DNA from: CAVXFB01 sp963760935
Lineage (GTDB): Bacteria > Planctomycetota > Planctomycetia > Pirellulales > Thermoguttaceae
DNA: 64,000 nucleotides
Direction: 5' to 3'
Assembly: GCA_963760935.1 (NCBI GenBank)
Contig: CAVXFB010000008.1
Span: 248,001 to 312,000, forward strand
The position numbers were made by a program, and so were the translations under genes. The notes under the pieces are model-generated. The model was given only the letters and a program-made list of their open reading frames with translations. It did no database searches and had not been told where the DNA came from. Shown piece after piece: positions 16,810-26,640 of this stretch. Every line of letters begins with the position of its first letter. Position 1 is the stretch's first letter.

Positions 16810-17544
16810 ATGACTAGCGAAGATCTTCAACTTGATGTCATTGCTGTCGGCGCCCATCCGGACGACGTCGAGATTGCCTGCGGTGGCACGCTGGCCCGGC
16901 TTGCCGAGCAGGGCTATCGGGTGGGCATCGTCGACTTGACCGACGGCGAGCCGACGCCGGCTTCGCCCGGACCGGAGCATCGATTGGCCGAAGCGAAGCG
17001 GGCAGCGGCCGTGCTGGGCGCCGCGCGGCGCATCACGCTCGATCTGCCGAATCGGCGCCTGTTCGACAGCTTCGATGCCCGCGTTGCGTTGGCCAAGGAG
17101 TTTCGCCGGCATCGCCCGCGGCTGGTGCTCGGCTTGGGTGGACGAACACCGACGGCTTCGCCCGATCATTACCAGGCGTCGCTAATCATCGAGGCCGCGG
17201 TGTTCTACTCGAAACTCACGAAGTGGGACGAGCACTTTGACGGTCTGCCGCCGCACGTCGTGCTGCGCCAACTCGAGTTCTTTCTCGCCTTCCACACGCA
17301 CTCGCCGGTCGAGCGAGGCGCTATGGTTGTCGACATCGGCGCTACGCTGGAGAAGAAACTCGCGGCCATCTCCTGCTATGCCAGCCAGTTTCCGCCGGCG
17401 AAAGCGCACTACCTCGACCGCTTCCGCGCGTTCGCCATCCAGCAAGGCATGGCCGCCGGTTTTGCGGCCGGCGAAATCTTCGCCAGCCCGATTGCCTGGG
17501 GCACGTCGGACCTGATGGGGTTGCTGTTCGCTCGGCCAGCCTAG
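16810..17544 (+). CDS. PIG-L/LmbE family deacetylase, BshB1-like
   Basis: 244 residues, the usual length for BshB1 (bacillithiol-biosynthesis N-acetylglucosaminyl-malate deacetylase). The Zn-binding motif AHPDD is at residues 14-18, followed by EIACGGT. The third metal ligand is in SPDH (117-120). Most PIG-L enzymes read HPDH here, so the first His is Ser while H120, the metal ligand, is kept. The C-terminal part HYLDRFRAFAIQQGMAAG resembles BshB1, where the segment helps recognise the substrate. BshB1-type genes in planctomycetes are often annotated this way without proof of bacillithiol. No bshA or bshC is present in the window. Weak ribosome-binding site at the ATG. Confidence 0.82.
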   Translation: MTSEDLQLDVIAVGAHPDDVEIACGGTLARLAEQGYRVGIVDLTDGEPTPASPGPEHRLAEAKRAAAVLGAARRITLDLPNRRLFDSFDARVALAKEFRRHRPRLVLGLGGRTPTASPDHYQASLIIEAAVFYSKLTKWDEHFDGLPPHVVLRQLEFFLAFHTHSPVERGAMVVDIGATLEKKLAAISCYASQFPPAKAHYLDRFRAFAIQQGMAAGFAAGEIFASPIAWGTSDLMGLLFARPA

Positions 17545-17552
17545 CAGCGCCG

Positions 17553-18602
17553 CTACGACGGGCGTCGCTTGCCGCCGCGGCCACGTTTGTCGCGGCCTCG
17601 ATTGCCTCGGCCGTGGCTCTGCCCGGCGTTGGGGTGCTTAGCTCGGGCTTCCAGATTCCTATCGATCAAGAGGCCTACTGCCTCGTCCCACGTTGGGATT
17701 CCGCGGAAGCCGAGTTTGGTGGGTCGCTCCGCATCACCTTCTTCGCCCTCGTCCAAATCGAGCCCGTCCTCGATTAGCACGTCGGCGTCGTCCGACAGTG
17801 ATTCTTTAGGCTTCGTGCGGACTGCGGCGTCCGATGAATCTTCTGGGGCGCCTGGGGCCGTATCCGATTCACGACGTTTCCGGCCGCGCCCTCGCCGCCG
17901 CCGCCGTGAACGACGCTGCTCTGCTTCTTCTTCCGACGCCGCTTCCGATGCTTCGGCGGCAGCGATCGGATCATTTCCTTCGGCCGCCAATTCAAGCTCG
18001 CTCTGCTCTGTCATGGGCAGGCTCGATGGCTCGTCGGTGGGCTCGCTGGCGGTCGCTTCGGACGACTCCTCGCGCGGCGGCCGCGTTTCACCGCCGCGCC
18101 CGCGGCGTCGCCGACGCCGACGCGGACGTCGTGCCGCCTTCTCCTCGGCTTCGGCCGCTTCAACCGGTGTCTCGGACGTGGCGGCCGTATGCTGATCCGA
18201 CGATTCCAGCAGGTCGAACGGTTCCTCAAAATCGAAACGCTCGTCGAAGAAGTTTGGCGATTCTTCGGGCGATTCGGCAGGCACGACGGGCACAGGTGCT
18301 TGTTCGGTGGCGACGGCCGGCGTCGCGGAGATCTCCGCACGTGCGACCGGCGGAGTTGGAGTCGGTGCGCGCGGCGGCGGTTCGTGCGCCGCCGGCGTGA
18401 TCCCCAGTTCGTTGGCCAAGCTGTCCCAATTCGCCGTTGGGGCCGGCGCGACATGCTCGCGGCGCGGCGGGCGGGCCAAGGCTTTCGCCGCTCCCGCAGC
18501 AGGAGGCGGACTGGGCTGCCGCGACGCGGCTTCCGCCGCAGGCTTGGCCCCTAAAGTCGATGCCAACGAGTCCCAATGGCTGGGAGAATTCGATTCTGTC
18601 AT
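17553..18602 (-). CDS. Disordered, arginine- and glutamate-rich protein of unknown function
   Basis: 349 residues dominated by low-complexity sequence. Two short repeats near the N-terminus read WDSLASTLGAKP and WDSLANELGITP (about 40 residues apart). Two basic blocks (RRPRRRRRRRGRGGE and RRSRRRRRGRGRKRRE) sit among Ala/Glu-rich acidic stretches. A more ordered segment, LGFRGIPTWDEAVGLLIDRNLEARAK, near residue 305 is followed by a Gly/Arg/Lys-rich tail. The pattern resembles RNA-binding disordered regions of RNase E-like scaffolds, but there is no catalytic domain. The gene converges with the PIG-L gene, 8 bp away. Function unknown. Confidence 0.75.
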   Translation of the reverse strand: MTESNSPSHWDSLASTLGAKPAAEAASRQPSPPPAAGAAKALARPPRREHVAPAPTANWDSLANELGITPAAHEPPPRAPTPTPPVARAEISATPAVATEQAPVPVVPAESPEESPNFFDERFDFEEPFDLLESSDQHTAATSETPVEAAEAEEKAARRPRRRRRRRGRGGETRPPREESSEATASEPTDEPSSLPMTEQSELELAAEGNDPIAAAEASEAASEEEAEQRRSRRRRRGRGRKRRESDTAPGAPEDSSDAAVRTKPKESLSDDADVLIEDGLDLDEGEEGDAERPTKLGFRGIPTWDEAVGLLIDRNLEARAKHPNAGQSHGRGNRGRDKRGRGGKRRPS

Positions 18603-18976
18603 GTTTGCCGATCGGCTTGGTAAAGTATCGCCAGGGGCGGCCCCGCTTAGTGAAGAAAGTCGGCCGGCCGCCCAATCCCCACTCTAGTATAGCGCTTTTG
18701 TCGCCCGCTGGGAAGAACAGCCGGCAGTGTCGTCATAGCGATCCATTTGACATCATACTGACAACAGCACGGCGCGACACCCCGGAAGCAGTCTGACGGA
18801 TATTTTCGGGCGAGAGCGTGCCCGGAAAACGGTGTTTTCAAGGCGAAAAATCGCCCCGTTCGCGGCAAATTGCGAGTGCCTTCCCGCGAGCATGTCGAGC
18901 GACCGGCATGCAATGGCATAAATCTCGCTGGGAGGTTCATAGGACAAATGCTATCATCCGACCGGAGGGAACGAAC
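18603..18976. other. Intergenic region between divergent genes
   Basis: About 370 bp between two divergently transcribed genes. No coding frame or RNA gene was recognised. A good Shine-Dalgarno (GGAGGGAACGAAC) immediately precedes the ATG at 18977. Confidence 0.5.
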
Positions 18977-19642
18977 ATGAAGACGTCATTAGGAAGATGC
19001 TGTCTCGGACTTGCCGGCCTTCAGATCGCCATCGGACTGACGGCCTTGAGCTTTCTCGCCCATCCGGCCGAAGCCCGGCAGCCTTCATACGCCGATCGCT
19101 CCGACGCGAACCGCGATCGCGATAATCGGATGAATGGTGCCCGCGCTATCCATACCGCACCATCGTCGCCTCGCTATACCGCGCCGGCCCGCGACATGTC
19201 TACGATGAACAGTGCCCGCGCCACTCGCAGCGTGCCATCGGCGCCTCGCTATTCTCGCCGGCCCGCGACATCTCTCCGCCGACTTATACGAGCCGCCAAT
19301 ATACGCCGCCAAGCCGCCAGTATACGCCGCGAACAGCGGCCACGCCGAGGCCGGTTGAAACCAGACGCCAGCCGGCGACGATCTTGCAGCAGAGGGTTCC
19401 CACCGCTGGCGTTCGGAACTCGCTGGCGGCCCGCGACAATAATAACTCTGATGACGCGTCGCGACGGACGATTCAGCGTAATAATCCTCCACAGCCGCGG
19501 TCGGATAACAGCACGCGCACGATCGAGAGACAGACTCCGTCGCCGAGCCGAGCCGTTCAGCGCGACAATCCACCGGTATCGAGGTCCGACACCAGTACGC
19601 GCACCATCGAGAGGCAAAGCCCGCCACAGCGCGCAACAGTAG
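18977..19642 (+). CDS. N-terminal part of secreted Ser/Arg/Pro-rich repeat protein (frameshifted)
   Basis: The ATG at 18977 follows GGAGGGAACGAAC. Residues 1-35 are a signal peptide (GLQIAIGLTALSFLAHPAEA). It continues with two repeats of about 36 residues ending PRYTAPARDM and PRYS. Comparing the two DNA repeats shows one base missing in the second, around 19247-19252. Downstream, this frame turns into Arg-rich nonsense, while the neighbouring frame (19384-19680) reads as sensible repeats such as DNSTRTIERQ and DTSTRTIERQ. A second single-base shift near 19625-19640 leads into the large frame starting at 19677. I think all three belong to one secreted protein of about 780 residues that spans 18977-21323. 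Confidence 0.6.
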   Translation: MKTSLGRCCLGLAGLQIAIGLTALSFLAHPAEARQPSYADRSDANRDRDNRMNGARAIHTAPSSPRYTAPARDMSTMNSARATRSVPSAPRYSRRPATSLRRLIRAANIRRQAASIRREQRPRRGRLKPDASRRRSCSRGFPPLAFGTRWRPATIITLMTRRDGRFSVIILHSRGRITARARSRDRLRRRAEPFSATIHRYRGPTPVRAPSRGKARHSAQQ

Positions 19643-19676
19643 CGAGCGTGCGAATACGCCCGACGTCAGTTCACGA

Positions 19677-21323
19677 GTGAACAAGAGGGTCGATTCACCC
19701 AATCCAGCGCCTGCTCTCAAGAAGAACGACGCGCCGAATCCCGTCGCGCGAGACCGTTCGACCAATGCCGGTCGGAGATCGGACAGCGGCCCCAGCGCCA
19801 CCGGGCCTGCGTCTTCCGGGCTGCCGACCGAAGGACGCACTCAAGCGGCCGATGTCCGCCGACGTTTGGACAGTCGCAATCAAACAAGTGACAAACCGGC
19901 GAACGACGTCAAGAAGCTGGATCGCACTGTCAACAACGCAAAGTCGGGCGTTCGCGATGTGGCGAAGCCAAGAGACTCGAAGGCGGCGGTCGTCGATTCG
20001 AAGCGCCGCGACGATAGCGTGAGGCCTGCCATCCGTGATGCAGGAAAGCCAAAAGACTCGAAGGCGGCGGTCGTCGATTCAAAGCGATTGCCGGCAGGCC
20101 GTGGTCCGATGCCGACCGCGCGCGACGCGAAGCCATCGCGGTTTGTCGATCAAGTCAAGAGTGGAAAGTTGGACCACCTTGCCGCAGGCCAAACGGCCAA
20201 GAAGGTCAAGCTGGCCGAACAATATCGCATGTATGGACAGGGCGACGTCGCCCGACGGCTCAATTTGGAGAAGCATTCAGCTCACGACGTGGCTGTGGCG
20301 AGGGCCGCCAATGTGGAGCGATTCCGGCACATCGGCGGCGCTCCTCACGCGTATGTTTACCATCCCAATTTTTACCACGGCCTGGTAAGCCCGAGGTACC
20401 ATACCAATTGTCTGGCCTATAACTACTGGGGTCCGTCGTTCTTCGTCGGGCTGTGCTGGTATCCGCACTGGAACCCGTGGGTGGCTTGGTCGTGGCATCA
20501 TCATCACAATGCGTTCTGGGATCCGCGACCCGTGTGGTGCCAGCCGATCATCTATGAGCGCAGCCCCGTGTGGGTCTACTATGAGGTGCCGGTTTGGACG
20601 CCGCTGCCGGAGGTGGCGTGCGGCACGTGGGTCGACCTGCGGCCTCAGGTCGTGGCCGAAGCGGTTTCCGATCTGCAATTGCTGGCCGTGCGTTTTGTCG
20701 ATCCGGGCCACCCCGAAGAGAAGCTCGGCCCGCGCTACCGCGTTTGGTACCGCAACAACGGCAACCAGCCGATCACACGGCCGTTCAATGTCATGCTGTT
20801 TGCCGCCAACGACGCGCGGCTGGCCGCCAACTTGCCGCAGGCCGGTGTGCGCGTGACGGCCGTCGAGGCCAACGATATCCAAAGCGTCGACATTCGGCTT
20901 CCGATGGAAGCCCTGGCGATGAACCGCGACGCCGAGGGCAAGCCGGCCGGGTTCAACATGCTGCACGTGCTGGTCGACGCCCAACAGGAAGTGCCCGAGG
21001 CCAATCGAGCAGACAACGGCGCTCGGCTGATTCCCGCCGAGATTCTGCCCGTCGATCCGGCCGCCTTCGAGTTGGACCCGGGCGCCGCCAAACCGGGCGC
21101 AGAAGTGATTCTGGCCGGCGAAGGACTAGGGCCCGAGCCGGGCCAACTACTGGTGCACGTCAACGGTGTGGAACTGCAGGGCGAGATCCTCGGCTGGTAC
21201 GACCTCGGCGTCCGTTGGAAGCTGCCGGCAATGGCTGTTGCGGCTCCCACCGAGGCCGAAGTGATCGTCATTCGCGGCGACGGCGCCGCTACCAATCCGC
21301 TGAAGCTGACGATCAATCCGTGA
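19677..21323 (+). CDS. Main part of secreted His/Tyr/Trp-rich protein (frameshifted from upstream ORF)
   Basis: 548 residues are open from a GTG at 19677, but that start is probably not used, because upstream frames supply a signal peptide and repeats. The first 170 residues are polar and disordered and contain an 81-bp tandem repeat (KPRDSKAAVVDSKR then KPKDSKAAVVDSKR, at 19965 and 20046). A central aromatic segment (residues about 235-320; NYWGPSFFVGLCWYPHWNPW, HHHHNAFWDPRPVWC) is typical of planctomycete surface proteins. The C-terminal half forms a CARDB-like beta domain (VRFVDPGHPEEKLGPRYRVWYRNNG) and an IPT/TIG-like domain (LDPGAAKPGAEVILAGEGLG). Likely cell-surface or cell-wall related; function unknown. 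Confidence 0.7.
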   Translation: MNKRVDSPNPAPALKKNDAPNPVARDRSTNAGRRSDSGPSATGPASSGLPTEGRTQAADVRRRLDSRNQTSDKPANDVKKLDRTVNNAKSGVRDVAKPRDSKAAVVDSKRRDDSVRPAIRDAGKPKDSKAAVVDSKRLPAGRGPMPTARDAKPSRFVDQVKSGKLDHLAAGQTAKKVKLAEQYRMYGQGDVARRLNLEKHSAHDVAVARAANVERFRHIGGAPHAYVYHPNFYHGLVSPRYHTNCLAYNYWGPSFFVGLCWYPHWNPWVAWSWHHHHNAFWDPRPVWCQPIIYERSPVWVYYEVPVWTPLPEVACGTWVDLRPQVVAEAVSDLQLLAVRFVDPGHPEEKLGPRYRVWYRNNGNQPITRPFNVMLFAANDARLAANLPQAGVRVTAVEANDIQSVDIRLPMEALAMNRDAEGKPAGFNMLHVLVDAQQEVPEANRADNGARLIPAEILPVDPAAFELDPGAAKPGAEVILAGEGLGPEPGQLLVHVNGVELQGEILGWYDLGVRWKLPAMAVAAPTEAEVIVIRGDGAATNPLKLTINP

Positions 21324-21353
21324 AGTCCGCTCGTTCGACCGATGGCCCCGGCT

Positions 21354-23137
21354 TCAATTCGCTCTCATCGCTTTCCGTTCATACTCGTCCCGCACCTCCT
21401 TGGCGCGTTCGGCGTCGAAACCTTCCCAGCCGCTCGGGGCGGGCAGCCAAGGCACGACAACCTCGGCGTACGCGGCCTTCTTCGTTTGGTTCCGCTCGGT
21501 GATTTCCCGCTCTAGGGCCACGGTATACCGAGCCTTTTCGTCGGCCGTATACGTGTGCGACTGGCCATCGCTGCCCGGCAGTGTTCCGTCGACCGACTGC
21601 CACTGCTCGATCGCCCGTTCGCACAAGAGGGCCTGCATCGCATAGAGCGGCTTCCGTTCGCGGGCCCACTCGGACTCGTTCTGCCAGAATTCGATCTCCG
21701 GCCGGAACGACGTGGGCAGTCGCCCGGGCACCCCAGGCAAGTGGGCAAGAAAGCCCCGGCAGAGCTGCGCATCGACGATATCCGCGCACAGCGCCCGACG
21801 GTGAAGTTCTTGGCCGCCTTGCCGCGCGTGGCCGTCAGAACATAGCGATCGTCGTGGATATTCGCCCGAAGCCGCCACCAGAAATCGTCGCTCTTCGTTC
21901 TCATCACCGCATCGACGGCCGTGCGTACGCGCTGCTGCTCCGACCAATCGAAAGCGGCGTCGAAAAGCGGAATCGTGACATCGCCGACCGTAACCAATCG
22001 CGGCGGCTTGTTGTGACTGGCCATAGCATCGATCAGCGAGTCGAACGATGTGCTCCCGATCGGATCGGCGTATAGCCGCAAGAGATTCTCGGGACCCATC
22101 GGCGAACGAACGCGCTCGATCTTGAAGTCTTCGGGCCGGACATCCGCGGGGCTCGCTCGCATACAGGCCTGAGCCGTGTAGTTGTCGTCAATCATGTGCT
22201 GCTGATAACGCGCAAACGTGAGGATTTTTGGAGTCAGAACCTGCTCGTGGGCCGCCACGCTTCCATTTTCAGGCCGCTGAAACACATCGCGGCATATCCG
22301 CGAAAGGGAGCTTCCAGTTCGGATGAACTTATCGTCGCCGATATAGAAAACGTTGCTCCCCTCTTCGCCGGCAGTCAACGATTCGATGGATGTTTTGGCC
22401 AGCGCGGCTGCGTTTTTGGGCGACTGGCCTTCGCGAATCGCCTGTTGATAGAGTTCCTCACGCATCAGTACCCGGCCGCGGTCGAAGAACGGGTTGTCGA
22501 ACCATGCTTGATCGCCCGGCAGCAGGTTGTCGCCCCCAAGCCGCCGTTTCCAAAGCAGGTCGTCACCTCCGTTCGGCAACCCTTTCGGAATCCGCCGATG
22601 GCCAATCAGACGATTGAGTGCGGCCAGCCCTGCCGTGTTGCTTGTCTCGCGAAAATACTGGATGTATCCCTCGATGAGGATCAGCGTCGAGTAAGGGTAG
22701 CAGCGAATGCGAGGGATGGGAACGCCGTCGTTGTTGTGCACGACCCACAGGTCGGCGATGGCTTTGACCGGCATGCTTTCAGCGGCTACGACAAAGGCGT
22801 CGTTGGGCGCCTCGCCAGACAAGGTCCAGTATTTCGGGTTGCGTGTCTCGGGATTGTCATCGTCCGACCTGATGACGGTTCCCGTCATCGCTGCTTTGAG
22901 GATTTGCAGCCGAATCCCCTGTTCTGCGTCGCTAACCGCAGCCTTTTTCAAAATCTCGCGAGCGCGCGCGAGGATCTGCTCTTGATCCGTTGTCAATTGC
23001 TGGGAGGATACCGTTGGCCGGACTAAAGCGACTTGCTGCCCTGGTACGGGCATCGCCCAGAGTGCTGTCAGCAAGAGAAAAATGACCGCAGACACGCGGC
23101 AGATGGTTGTACGCGAACAGAGATGCATTGAAGACAT
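21354..23137 (-). CDS. Secreted protein with possible Tgl-like transglutaminase features (frameshifted)
   Basis: Two frames cover one protein: 21800-23137 (N-terminal 445 residues) and 21354-21800. They join near 21797, where GGGCGC would need one more G to continue as FTVG then ALCADIVDAQLC. Start ATG at 23137 (or 23128), followed by a signal peptide (VSAVIFLLLTALWAMPVPG). Intact length is about 594 residues. The central part, LLPGDQAWFDNPFF, GEEGSNVFYIGDDKF and an upstream Cys in RCYPYSTLILIEGY, recalls the Cys and Asp segments of Bacillus Tgl protein-glutamine gamma-glutamyltransferase. That similarity is by eye and weak. Divergent or unknown function is equally possible. Confidence 0.6.
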
Positions 23138-23451
23138 GGTTGGCCGAGTTGTTTGCAGTAGCGTGTAGTATCGAAGTGTGTCAGGCTTTCCAGCGTGCCG
23201 GCGATAGGCAACGTTGAAGGTATTGTTCGCCAAGCCGGCGGCCGCGGCAAGGGCGCACAGCTATCGCGGAACCACGAGCCCACGAGTTCAATGACTTGCT
23301 GCAATGCGATCCCTGGCCGAAGCCTCCAATTGGAGGGGGCCTGAGTCCTCACGGACATGACCGCTCGTTGACCAGCGGCGACGCGTTTCTCCGAAGCTTG
23401 CGGAGACGACGAACAAGTCTCGTTCTCGCACGCGGCAAGGATCGTTGCTCA

Positions 23452-25560
23452 TCAGCGCGCACGCTCCCAGACCGTCAATTCCGCGACCGTGTGTTGAAAC
23501 TTTCGTCGCGTTTCGCGAATGACGAATTCCACGTTCTTTGGTGCATCCAGCATGACGAAATGCGGGCCCAACAGATCGTGGAGCGCGTCCAGCGTCATGC
23601 AAGGCTCGCCGCCTTTGCGGAAGCCGCCCAGCCAGTTTTCCTTCTTCGTGAACTCCTCCAGCCACGTATATGGCGAGGCAATGACAAGTATCCCCCCAAG
23701 ATTCATCCGCTCGTGAATGGTTTCTAGAAACCTCTTGGGATCGTACAGCCGATCGATGAGATTGGCGGCCAGGACTAAGTCGTAACCAGTAAACTGCGGC
23801 TTGAGGTTCGTCGCATCGCCCTGAAAGAACTCCACGCGGTCTGCCACGCGGTCCAGTCCCAGGTCGGACAAACGAGCTTCGTGATAAGAAACCACGTCGC
23901 CCTCCTCGACGAGTTCAAAGTGCGCATTGCCATTTTCCTTGAGTTGCAGTGCGACCCGGATAAACCTGGCTGAGAAATCGATGCCGGTTACGAGATCGAA
24001 CTCCTTGGCCAGTTCGAACGACGCCCGTCCCACAGCACAGCCCAGGTCCAGGGCTTTGCGTCGCGAGCGCCCTTGCGTGTACTGGAAACAGAGCTCGGCG
24101 CAATGCGCCGGGAAATTGTGCACGCCGAAATAGGTCTTTCCGTAATGCGTTTCACAATACTGCGAGACGGCCGCATCTGTTTCATACATCGCTTCAGGCA
24201 TCGCGAACGGCTGCTCCGACTGCACGTAACGCAGCCCAGCGTGCTGGAAGAAATGTCGCCGAAAGGCATAGCGGCTGTCGCGAGTTGCTTCGTTGCCCGT
24301 CGAAATCCACGATCCGCCTTTGATCAGGTTGTGCTGCGTATCAAACGTCGGAGTCGAAAAATCATCGTAGTACGGGTGAACCTGGAACCCGTCAAAGCCC
24401 GTGATCGGTGTTTCCGTCCACTGCCACACGTTGCCGATGACGTCGAAAAACTCCCCAAATTGAAAACGATTCACGGGGCAAGACGACGCCCAATGCTCGA
24501 GATTGATGTTCCCGGGGGCCTTCTGCCAATACGGCTGGTCCGGTATGTCGTGCAGGTCCCGCAGTCGATACCACTCGGCCTCGGTCGGCAGCCGAATCGG
24601 CTTTCCGCTCTTGTGTGCCAGCCAATTGCAGAAAGCCTTGGCTTCAAGGTAATTCACCTCGACCGGCCAATTCCACGGCATGTCGATGATCTCGGCCATG
24701 GTCCGGAACCGAAATCCACCGGGCGAGTCCATCCAGAATAGTGGATGGCGAGCTTTGGTATAGCCAACCCATTTCCAACCCTCGGCCGTCCAGTAATCCT
24801 CGTGCTCATAGCCCCTGTCTTCGACGAAGCCAAGGTACTCTTGATTTGAGACGAGGTAACGGCTGGCCGAAAAATCCCATACGTCGTATTCCTGGCGGCC
24901 AAACTCGTTGTCCCAGCCGTAGAGCGGGTGATCCTTCGCTTTGCCAAGAACGACGCGCCCGCCGGCGACCGCGATCAGTTCGTTCGGCGGCGCCTCGCCC
25001 GCTTCGGGGCAAATGCTCCAGAGCGACAGTTGCCTGACCATTTCAATCGGAAGCCGGCGAATAATGACCGAAGAAGTTTCCAGGTGGATCCTTTGGTGCT
25101 CAATCCCCATCAGGATCACCCAGAACGGATTGTCCCAGTTGATCGGCATCACGAGCGGCATGGTCCTGATGACCTCGTCGACAACACTGCGCACTGTGTC
25201 GCGATACGCCCTAACTTCGGCAAGCGTCGGCCAGTCGTAATGCGCAGCGTTCAGATCGTCCCAGGACATTTCATCGACGCCGACCGCGAACATCGATTCA
25301 AACCGCGGATTTACCCGTTCGTTCGCAATCTTGGCCACGATCAACTTATTGATGTAGAAGGCTGCCGTATGCCCGATATAGAAGATCAGGGGGTGCCGTA
25401 GCGGCTCGGGCCGCAGGTAGAATGCCTCCTCCGCGGCCAGGCTCTCGTAAAGCTGCTCGTCAAGGCTGTACGTGGCGTGAAAGTACTGCCTGATTTCCTC
25501 GCGCTTCTGCTCGGCGTCGCCCTGATTGAGGATCGTGGTTCTTGTGTCTTTCAGGTCCAT
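23452..25560 (-). CDS. ovoA: 5-histidylcysteine sulfoxide synthase / putative 4-mercaptohistidine N1-methyltransferase OvoA
   Basis: 702 residues from the ATG at 25560, preceded by GAGGAACCC. Domain order matches OvoA: a DinB-like iron-binding domain with H64 (YIGHTAAFY) and HQRIHLE (H155, H159, E161), an FGE-sulfatase-like domain (GGRVVLGKAKDHPLYGWDNE, later LPTEAEWYRLRD and GNVWQWTE), and a C-terminal SAM methyltransferase (LDLGCAVGRASFELAK, then GIDFSARFI). OvoA uses Fe(II) and O2 to join cysteine and histidine C5 as a sulfoxide, and its C-terminal domain is thought to methylate mercaptohistidine, giving ovothiol A, an antioxidant. The usual separate beta-lyase (ovoB) is not adjacent. All three iron-binding His are present, so activity is expected. 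Confidence 0.93.
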   Translation of the reverse strand: MDLKDTRTTILNQGDAEQKREEIRQYFHATYSLDEQLYESLAAEEAFYLRPEPLRHPLIFYIGHTAAFYINKLIVAKIANERVNPRFESMFAVGVDEMSWDDLNAAHYDWPTLAEVRAYRDTVRSVVDEVIRTMPLVMPINWDNPFWVILMGIEHQRIHLETSSVIIRRLPIEMVRQLSLWSICPEAGEAPPNELIAVAGGRVVLGKAKDHPLYGWDNEFGRQEYDVWDFSASRYLVSNQEYLGFVEDRGYEHEDYWTAEGWKWVGYTKARHPLFWMDSPGGFRFRTMAEIIDMPWNWPVEVNYLEAKAFCNWLAHKSGKPIRLPTEAEWYRLRDLHDIPDQPYWQKAPGNINLEHWASSCPVNRFQFGEFFDVIGNVWQWTETPITGFDGFQVHPYYDDFSTPTFDTQHNLIKGGSWISTGNEATRDSRYAFRRHFFQHAGLRYVQSEQPFAMPEAMYETDAAVSQYCETHYGKTYFGVHNFPAHCAELCFQYTQGRSRRKALDLGCAVGRASFELAKEFDLVTGIDFSARFIRVALQLKENGNAHFELVEEGDVVSYHEARLSDLGLDRVADRVEFFQGDATNLKPQFTGYDLVLAANLIDRLYDPKRFLETIHERMNLGGILVIASPYTWLEEFTKKENWLGGFRKGGEPCMTLDALHDLLGPHFVMLDAPKNVEFVIRETRRKFQHTVAELTVWERAR

Positions 25561-25865
25561 GGGTTCCTCGACAATACGGCCCTGATACAATCCAAATAGC
25601 AACTTTCCGTAATGGTAAGCAACGGTTGCAGAAAATACAACTCGCCACGCCACACCGATAAGCTCACCAAGAGTCCAGTTTCCACTATATTACTCCCAGG
25701 AGTTGTCCGGCCGACACAAACCATCATTTCACATCCGTATCAAGTGATTGAGCACTGACACCGTGACAAACGCCCGCCGGAGATGTACAAAGTGATGTGT
25801 CGTCAATCAGTCGCAGGGCAGAACCCAGCCGGGCCAGAAGAATCGCAACGAACAGGGATGGCAGC

Positions 25866-26507
25866 ATGCCGCTAACGTGCCCGCTATGCTCAGCCTCCGG
25901 CGCGACATCCGAAGTTACCGGCGCGGACGACCGCCGGTATCATCTCTGCGGCCGCTGCTGGCTGATCTTTGTCGACCCGTGCCATCACATGACGCCGGAA
26001 GGCGAAAGAACGCGCTACGCGATGCACAAAAACAGCATCGAGGACGAAGGATACGTCTGCTTCTTGAATCGCGTGTTGCATCCGATGCTACCTTTGCTTG
26101 ACAAAACGATGCGCGGCCTGGATTTCGGTTGCGGCCCCGGCCCGACGTTGTCGCAGCTTGTCAGGCAGCACGGTATTGCGTGCGACGATTATGATCCGTT
26201 TTTCACAACGCGCCCCCTCCGGCCGCCGTATGACTTCATATTTTCGACCGAGTGCTTCGAACACTTCCGCAACCCAAATCAAGATATCCGTGGGCTCTGC
26301 GACCTGCTGAAGCCTGGCGGTCTGCTGGGGATAATGACCGAGCGTTGGGCAACGCTCGAACAATTCGCCTCATGGAACTACACGACAGACTCGACGCACA
26401 CATCGTTCTACCACGAAAACACGTTCGCGTTCTTGTGCAATCGGTTCGGACTGGAGCTTCTGTGGCAAGATGAGTGCCGGGTCGTGATTTTTCGGCGGAC
26501 TATGTGA
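25866..26507 (+). CDS. Class I SAM-dependent methyltransferase with N-terminal zinc-binding segment
   Basis: 213 residues from the ATG at 25866 (CAGGGATGGCAGC upstream). The first 35 residues have a zinc-ribbon-like Cys pattern (CPLC and later LCGRC). The Rossmann methyltransferase core follows: GLDFGCGPGPTLSQLV (motif I), DYDPFF (motif II), YDFIFSTECFEHFRNP (motif IV) and LLKPGGLLGIMTER (motif VI). It belongs to the Methyltransf_23-like group, often found in sugar or surface-polymer pathways. The gene is divergent from ovoA across about 300 bp, so a link to ovothiol metabolism is possible but unsupported. Substrate unknown. Confidence 0.85.
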   Translation: MPLTCPLCSASGATSEVTGADDRRYHLCGRCWLIFVDPCHHMTPEGERTRYAMHKNSIEDEGYVCFLNRVLHPMLPLLDKTMRGLDFGCGPGPTLSQLVRQHGIACDDYDPFFTTRPLRPPYDFIFSTECFEHFRNPNQDIRGLCDLLKPGGLLGIMTERWATLEQFASWNYTTDSTHTSFYHENTFAFLCNRFGLELLWQDECRVVIFRRTM

Positions 26508-26640
26508 TCGTCCTGCTGGCTATGTGTCAACGGCTGAGCGAAGTGGTATCATTATTGTGTCGGTCGCTAACCAATCACGTTGTGGTGGGCAATTCCAATT
26601 GGATCTGCGAATCACCGCCTAATATCTCTTGGGAAACATC

